This document shows, in pieces, positions 5,977 through 9,610 of a stretch of DNA of 9,610 nucleotides (the stretch's first letter is position 1; each line of letters begins with the position of its first letter). The notes below the pieces were generated by a model. It saw only the letters and a list, made by a program, of their open reading frames with translations. It did no database searches and was not told where the DNA came from. A program made the translations under genes and the position numbers. The DNA comes from Haloarculaceae archaeon (GTDB lineage Archaea > Halobacteriota > Halobacteria > Halobacteriales > Haloarculaceae), in contig JAHENO010000277.1 in the NCBI GenBank assembly GCA_018609945.1, positions 1-9,610 of the forward strand, given 5' to 3'.

Positions 5977-6273
5977 CTACGTGAGCGGTTCGACACATCG
6001 CCGACAGTACGTGTAGACAGTGTCTCGCTCGTTCTGTGCGCCACAGCGTGGACACGTGACGCCGTCCGCGTTCGGTCCGGAGGGAGGCCCATCGCGGGTG
6101 ACGAACCCGAACTCCCCCGAGCGCGTTCCGGTGTCACGTCCGGTGTCGGTTCGGGCGCCGGGGTTCGTGGCCGGTCCCTCGGACGAGGATTCCCCCCGGA
6201 AGTACCGGTACAGCGCCAGCTGGAGCAGGGCGAAGCTGACGACTGCGAGAGCCAGCCACAACGGCGGCTCCAT
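5977..6273 (-). CDS. Membrane-anchored zinc-ribbon protein (DUF7577-like)
   Basis: The product is 98 residues. Residues 4-24 form a single hydrophobic helix (PLWLALAVVSFALLQLALY) followed by positive residues (RYFR), so the N-terminus is probably outside and the rest cytoplasmic. A low-complexity Gly/Thr/Pro/Asp linker (about 26-70) leads to a C-terminal zinc ribbon: Cys74-x2-Cys77 and Cys90-x2-Cys93 in the pattern CPRCGAQNE...YTYCRRCV. This architecture matches the small haloarchaeal DUF7577-type proteins; the function is not known. The ATG lies 24 bases after a TATT-containing element. The Nmad3-like gene begins 42 bases downstream on the same strand, so the two may share a transcript. Confidence 0.82.
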   Translation of the reverse strand: MEPPLWLALAVVSFALLQLALYRYFRGESSSEGPATNPGARTDTGRDTGTRSGEFGFVTRDGPPSGPNADGVTCPRCGAQNERDTVYTYCRRCVEPLT

Positions 6274-6292
6274 AGATCATGGTACGGTGTGT

Positions 6293-6300
6293 CAATACTT
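6293..6300 (-). promoter_or_regulatory. TATA-like element of the zinc-ribbon gene
   Basis: On the minus strand AAGTATTG is centred about 24 bases before the ATG at 6273. It is the only AT-rich patch at a suitable distance in this 95-base gap and would give a leaderless or near-leaderless mRNA. Confidence 0.45.
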
Positions 6301-6322
6301 GTGTCTTCGGTCCGCACCGGGG

Positions 6323-6337
6323 TGGGATCGAATCCCA
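6323..6337. repeat. 6-bp perfect hairpin between the acyltransferase and zinc-ribbon genes
   Basis: TGGGAT (6323-6328) and ATCCCA (6332-6337) are perfect inverted copies around a three-base loop. The hairpin begins 31 bases after the acyltransferase stop. No T-run follows on the minus strand, so it may be an mRNA 3'-end structure or chance. Confidence 0.35.
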
Positions 6338-6368
6338 GGAGTCTGCCGATCAGCTGGTACCGTATCGA

Positions 6369-7280
6369 TCAGGCGTCCGGCGGCGAGAGGTCGCGGCCGA
6401 ACTCGTCGAAGACAGCGATACTGTCCGGAATGTCGGAGTCGATTCGGCGTTCCTCGCGCCGGTCGACGTTGGCGTCCTCCAGCGGGTCGGCGACCGACTC
6501 CCAGCCCTCCTTGATGGCGATGGACTTCGCGGGCGTGCCCGCGGCGATGTGGTGGGCGGGGATGTCGGACCCCGCTATCGATTTCGCGGCGAGGATGGCG
6601 TTGCGACCGACCTTCACGCCCGCCCGGACCATCGAGTCGTAGGTTATCCTGACGTCGTCTTCGATGGTGGTGTGGTAGTTGGTGACCTCGGTCTGGTCGA
6701 CGACGTCGTGGTCGTGGCTGTAGACGTGGGCGTCGTCGGAGATCGAGACGCGGTCGCCGATGGTGAGTTTGCCGCGGTCGTCGAGGTGGACGTCGTCGTG
6801 GATGACGACGTTGTCGCCGACCGCGATGTTGTGGCCGTAGGTGAAGGTGATGCCCTTGAAGAAGCGGCAGTTGTCGCCACACTCCTCGAAGAGGTGTTTC
6901 GCGAGCATCTGCCGGAACCGGAGCGCGAATGCGATGTTGTCGGCCATCGGCGTGGCGTCGAACTGTCGCCAGAGCCACTGGAGGTACTTCGACCGCTCGT
7001 ACTGCCCGTCCGGCATGGCCTCTATTTCGGCGTAGTACTCGCTTTCGAGGGTGGAGTTGCAGGGGTCGTATCCCTGGAGGCGCACCCGTTCGGCCGGGGA
7101 GACCTCCCCGCCCGACTGCCAGCGTTCGTAGGCGTCGCGGTCGCCGTGCAGGTCGACGAGCACGTCCTCGACCACGTCGCAGATGTCCTCGTCGCTCGAG
7201 AGGCGCCGGTCGACGTCCTCGAGGAACTCGTGGAGGCCCTCCTCTGCGGCCGGCGGCAGGGACACGTGACGCTTTGTCAT
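6369..7280 (-). CDS. Hexapeptide-repeat acyltransferase (maltose/galactoside O-acetyltransferase-like) with helical N-terminal domain
   Basis: The product is 303 residues. Residues 1-135 are mainly helical and acidic, with SKYLQWLWRQFDATPMADN near 97-115, a block typical of the N-terminal cap of sugar acetyltransferases. Residues 144-255 form a left-handed beta-helix of hexapeptide repeats (GHNIAVGDNVVIHDDVHL, LTIGDRVSISDDA, ITYDSMVRAGVKVGRNAIL). His189 and His191 in VYSHDHDV mark the catalytic region, and the fold closes with HHIAAGTPAKSIAIKEGWE. Such enzymes transfer acetyl from acetyl-CoA to a hydroxyl group and form trimers; the acceptor here is unknown. The N-terminal 80 residues and the acidic C-terminal tail (262-303) go beyond the usual family core of about 180-200 residues. 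The gene stands 123 bases after purL with its own TATA-like site. Confidence 0.85.
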   Translation of the reverse strand: MTKRHVSLPPAAEEGLHEFLEDVDRRLSSDEDICDVVEDVLVDLHGDRDAYERWQSGGEVSPAERVRLQGYDPCNSTLESEYYAEIEAMPDGQYERSKYLQWLWRQFDATPMADNIAFALRFRQMLAKHLFEECGDNCRFFKGITFTYGHNIAVGDNVVIHDDVHLDDRGKLTIGDRVSISDDAHVYSHDHDVVDQTEVTNYHTTIEDDVRITYDSMVRAGVKVGRNAILAAKSIAGSDIPAHHIAAGTPAKSIAIKEGWESVADPLEDANVDRREERRIDSDIPDSIAVFDEFGRDLSPPDA

Positions 7281-7304
7281 GCTACTCTATTGCCCCGCGG
7301 CGCT

Positions 7305-7310
7305 CATAGT
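7305..7310 (-). promoter_or_regulatory. TATA-like element of the acyltransferase gene
   Basis: On the minus strand ACTATG is centred about 27 bases before the ATG at 7280, again at leaderless spacing. The core is short and GC-flanked, so the call is tentative. Confidence 0.4.
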
Positions 7311-7403
7311 GGTTTCCGTTACGCGGACGTCATCCGGTTAATCCGATGTAAGCCACCGGACCTCGCGCGGTTCCGGCCCCGTCGCCGTGCCCGTCTGGCC
7401 GCG

Positions 7404-9590
7404 TCACTCCAGTTCCTCGGTGACGACCGACCGCAACGAGGTGATATCTTCCGCGTCACGCGAGAGGGTTGTCCCCCCTAGCGAGACGCGTAGCGTCCCC
7501 GATTCGTTGGCGCTGCCGACGCCCGCGACCGGTGCGACGCCGTCGAATGCCGCGCGGACCGCGCCGGGGTCGGCCGTCTCGACGACGACCCGCCCTGCTC
7601 GCTCGTCGAACAGCGCGCCCGCGTTCCAGCCGCCAGACATCCGCCGGCCGCCGAGCGAGACGTCCCCACCAGCACCGTCGTGAACCATCTCCGCGAGCGC
7701 GACTGCCAGGCCGCCGTGGCTGACGTCGTGGGTAGCCAGGGTCGACTCGAGGTCCGCGACGGCCGCCATCGTCTCGACGAACTCGGCCGGGTCGTCGGTG
7801 ACTGCGGGGAACCGGTCGCTGCCCCCGAACTGCGCGAGGTACTCCGACCCGCCGAGCCGGGGAGCAGCGTCGCCCGCGAGCACGGGATCACCGACGACCA
7901 GAAGGTCACCATCCCCAGCGAGGTCGAGGGGCGGAGCGGCGACATCCGACTTCGTGCCGACGACCGCGAGCGTCGGCGTCGGCGGGATGGGTCCGGTCGG
8001 CGAATCGTTGTACAGCGAGACGTTCCCACCGACGACCGGCACGTCGAGGGTCGCACACATCTCGGCCAGACCGTCGACGATGCCCGCAAATCCGCCGTAG
8101 ACGTCCGGCTTCTCGGGGTTGCCCCCGTTCAGACAGTCGACGGCCGCCAGTGGCGTCGCACCCTTGGCAGCGAGGTTCGTCGCGTTCTCCAGGGCGACGG
8201 CCCGCCCCCCCTCGTAGGGCGCGGCGGCCGTCCAGTTGGGGTCCGCACCCGCAGAGATGGCGAGCCCCACGTCTGCCCCCCTGACCGCGAGGATAGCTGC
8301 GTCGTCGCCCGGCCGGCGGGCGGTCCGGACCTGGACCTCGTGGTCGTACTGGCGGTAGACCCACCGTTTCGAGGCGGTGTTCGGGCTCCCCACGACCGCG
8401 TCGAAAGCCGTTTCCAGTTCGACCTCCGGCAGATCCCGCTGGGGGGTCGGCGGTTGCTCGACTGGCAGGTCGTTCATCGGTGCCCCCTCACCGAGGAACT
8501 GGGCGTCGCAGTCCACGACTGTCTCGCCGTCGAACGAACAGACGTAGTTGCCCTCGGTGACCTCGCCGATCACGGACGAGCCCAGATCGTAGCGGTCTGC
8601 GACGTCGCGGACGCGGTCGACGTTCTCCGGACGGACCTCGTAGGCCATCCGCTCCTGGGACTCGGCCAGCAGGATCTCCAGGGCGTTCATCCCGGGTTCG
8701 CGCTGGTGGACGCGGTCGAGTTCGATCCGCGCGCCGAGGCCGGCCTTGGCGACCATCTCGGAAGTTGCGCCACCAAGCCCGGCAGCACCCAGGTCGCGGG
8801 CCGATTCGACCAGTCCCTCGTCCAGCAGCGCCTCGTTGGCCTCGATGAGCAGTTTCTCCGTGTATGGATCGCCGACTTGGACGGCGGGCCGATCCTCGGT
8901 CTCTGCGTCCTCCGAGAGGTCCTCGCTGGCGAAGGAGGCCCCGCCGAGGCCGTCCCGTCCGGTCGCGTTCCCGACGAGGACGAGTTTGTTGCCGGGTTCC
9001 TTGGCGTCTGCCGTGATCAGACGGTCGGCGTCCTCGATCAGGCCGACGCAGGCGACGTTGACCAGGGGATTACCCTCGTAGTCCTCGTGGAACGCGACGC
9101 TCCCGGCGACGGTCGGGACGCCGATGCAGTTGCCGTAGTGGCTGATCCCCTCGACGACACCCTCGAAGAGATAGCGGGAGTGCTCGCGGTCGAAGTCGCC
9201 GAAGTACAGACAGTCGGCGAGCGCGATTGGGTAGGCGCCCATCGACATCGTGTCGCGCACGATGCCGCCAACGCCCGTGGCCGCACCGTCGAATGGATCG
9301 ACGTATGACGGATGGTTGTGGCTCTCGATGCCGAGCGTGATGTACGTCTCGCCGTCGGCGTCGCTCGCCTCACCGTCCCAGGGAGTCGGCAGCGCCACCA
9401 CGGCTGCGTCGTCCCCGGGGCCGACGACCACCTGCTCGCCCGCCGATTCGAACGCGGAGAGGAGGGGCCGCGAGGACCGGTACGCGCAGTGTTCGCTCCA
9501 GAGATTCTCGAAGAGTGCCGCCTCGGCCGGCGTGGGTTCACGCCCCAGTTCCTCGACGATCAGGTCGCGGTCTGACTCCGCCAGCGCCAT
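7404..9590 (-). CDS. purL: Phosphoribosylformylglycinamidine synthase subunit PurL
   Basis: This is the synthetase subunit of FGAM synthase, which converts FGAR, ATP and glutamine-derived ammonia to FGAM in purine biosynthesis. At 728 residues it is the small PurL type, which works with separate PurQ (glutaminase) and PurS subunits; neither is in the window. Motifs in order: LWSEHCAYRSS with His34, GPGDDAAVV (57-65), GIESHNHPSYVDPFDGAATGVGG (87-109 with His91 and His93), DTMSMGAYPIALAD (113-126), GRDGLGGASFASE (211-223), DLGAAGLGGATSEM (266-279), AESQERM (309-315), then the duplicated second half with RRPGDDAAILAVRG, DCLNGGNPEKP (485-495) and VVGGNVSLYND (519-529). It appears complete. The start is preceded by GGGAG four bases upstream, a weak Shine-Dalgarno; the promoter lies beyond the right window edge. 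Confidence 0.98.
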   Translation of the reverse strand: MALAESDRDLIVEELGREPTPAEAALFENLWSEHCAYRSSRPLLSAFESAGEQVVVGPGDDAAVVALPTPWDGEASDADGETYITLGIESHNHPSYVDPFDGAATGVGGIVRDTMSMGAYPIALADCLYFGDFDREHSRYLFEGVVEGISHYGNCIGVPTVAGSVAFHEDYEGNPLVNVACVGLIEDADRLITADAKEPGNKLVLVGNATGRDGLGGASFASEDLSEDAETEDRPAVQVGDPYTEKLLIEANEALLDEGLVESARDLGAAGLGGATSEMVAKAGLGARIELDRVHQREPGMNALEILLAESQERMAYEVRPENVDRVRDVADRYDLGSSVIGEVTEGNYVCSFDGETVVDCDAQFLGEGAPMNDLPVEQPPTPQRDLPEVELETAFDAVVGSPNTASKRWVYRQYDHEVQVRTARRPGDDAAILAVRGADVGLAISAGADPNWTAAAPYEGGRAVALENATNLAAKGATPLAAVDCLNGGNPEKPDVYGGFAGIVDGLAEMCATLDVPVVGGNVSLYNDSPTGPIPPTPTLAVVGTKSDVAAPPLDLAGDGDLLVVGDPVLAGDAAPRLGGSEYLAQFGGSDRFPAVTDDPAEFVETMAAVADLESTLATHDVSHGGLAVALAEMVHDGAGGDVSLGGRRMSGGWNAGALFDERAGRVVVETADPGAVRAAFDGVAPVAGVGSANESGTLRVSLGGTTLSRDAEDITSLRSVVTEELE

Positions 9591-9594
9591 TGTG

Positions 9595-9599
9595 CTCCC
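9595..9599 (-). promoter_or_regulatory. Possible Shine-Dalgarno of purL
   Basis: On the minus strand GGGAG lies four bases before the purL ATG. Spacing is short and only 20 bases of upstream sequence are visible, so it might be chance. If real, purL is not leaderless and may follow another gene outside the window. Confidence 0.35.
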
Positions 9600-9610
9600 G
9601 TTGTCAGAGC

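Noticed and set aside
6310..6345. tRNA T-arm-like GGGATCGAATCCC
   Set aside because: The hairpin has a T-arm flavour, but no matching acceptor stem, D-arm or anticodon arm can be built on either strand.
7281..7403. purL-acyltransferase gap as a small gene or terminator
   Set aside because: No open frame with coding composition and no T-run on the minus strand were found; the imperfect ATCCGG/TCCGAT symmetry near 7330-7345 is too weak to call.
7680..9308. 542-codon plus-strand open frame opposite purL
   Set aside because: purL is complete with all motifs on the minus strand; the opposite frame shows no domain.
1..9610. Mobile elements, CRISPR arrays, attachment sites
   Set aside because: No transposase-like protein, regularly spaced repeats, integrase or duplicated target sites were seen; gene content and base composition look uniform.

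Overview
The window looks like haloarchaeal chromosome. The GC content is high with strong G/C bias at third codon positions, the proteins are very rich in Asp and Glu, TATA-like elements sit about 27 bases upstream of start codons (typical of leaderless archaeal transcripts), and several families are typical of haloarchaea: the small DUF5789-like protein, the DUF7577-like zinc-ribbon protein and a helical-headed acyltransferase. I cannot name the genus. I see no mobile element, CRISPR array, rRNA or tRNA.

Left part (1-2618, minus strand): two genes for the P-protein of the glycine cleavage system. gcvPA (subunit 1) leads and gcvPB (subunit 2, carrying the PLP lysine) follows, joined by a 4-base stop/start overlap with a strong Shine-Dalgarno. 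gcvPB runs off the left edge. The gcvT and gcvH partners are not in the window. A 221-base AT-richer divergent region (2619-2839) holds several inverted repeats and separates gcvPA from the plus-strand genes.

Middle (2840-5044, plus strand): a 95-residue DUF5789-like protein with a clear leaderless promoter, then a formate/nitrite (FNT) family channel fused to two C-terminal universal-stress (UspA) domains, which suggests an anion channel with built-in cytoplasmic nucleotide-sensing domains.

Right part (5007-9590, minus strand): reading 5' to 3' on that strand, purL (phosphoribosylformylglycinamidine synthase, small-type subunit), a hexapeptide-repeat acyltransferase, a membrane-anchored zinc-ribbon protein and an Nmad3-like putative nucleotide-modification protein. 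Each of the last three has its own weak TATA-like element. The Nmad3-like gene appears to be broken or frameshifted near its 3' end at an AAA triplet (5191-5193). Coding-quality sequence continues in another frame for about 150 bases past the nominal stop, and the extended frame would overlap the 3' end of the FNT gene convergently.

Most of the region is core metabolism and conserved haloarchaeal housekeeping. The most interesting points are the frameshifted Nmad3-like gene, the FNT-Usp-Usp fusion and the palindromes in the divergent region.
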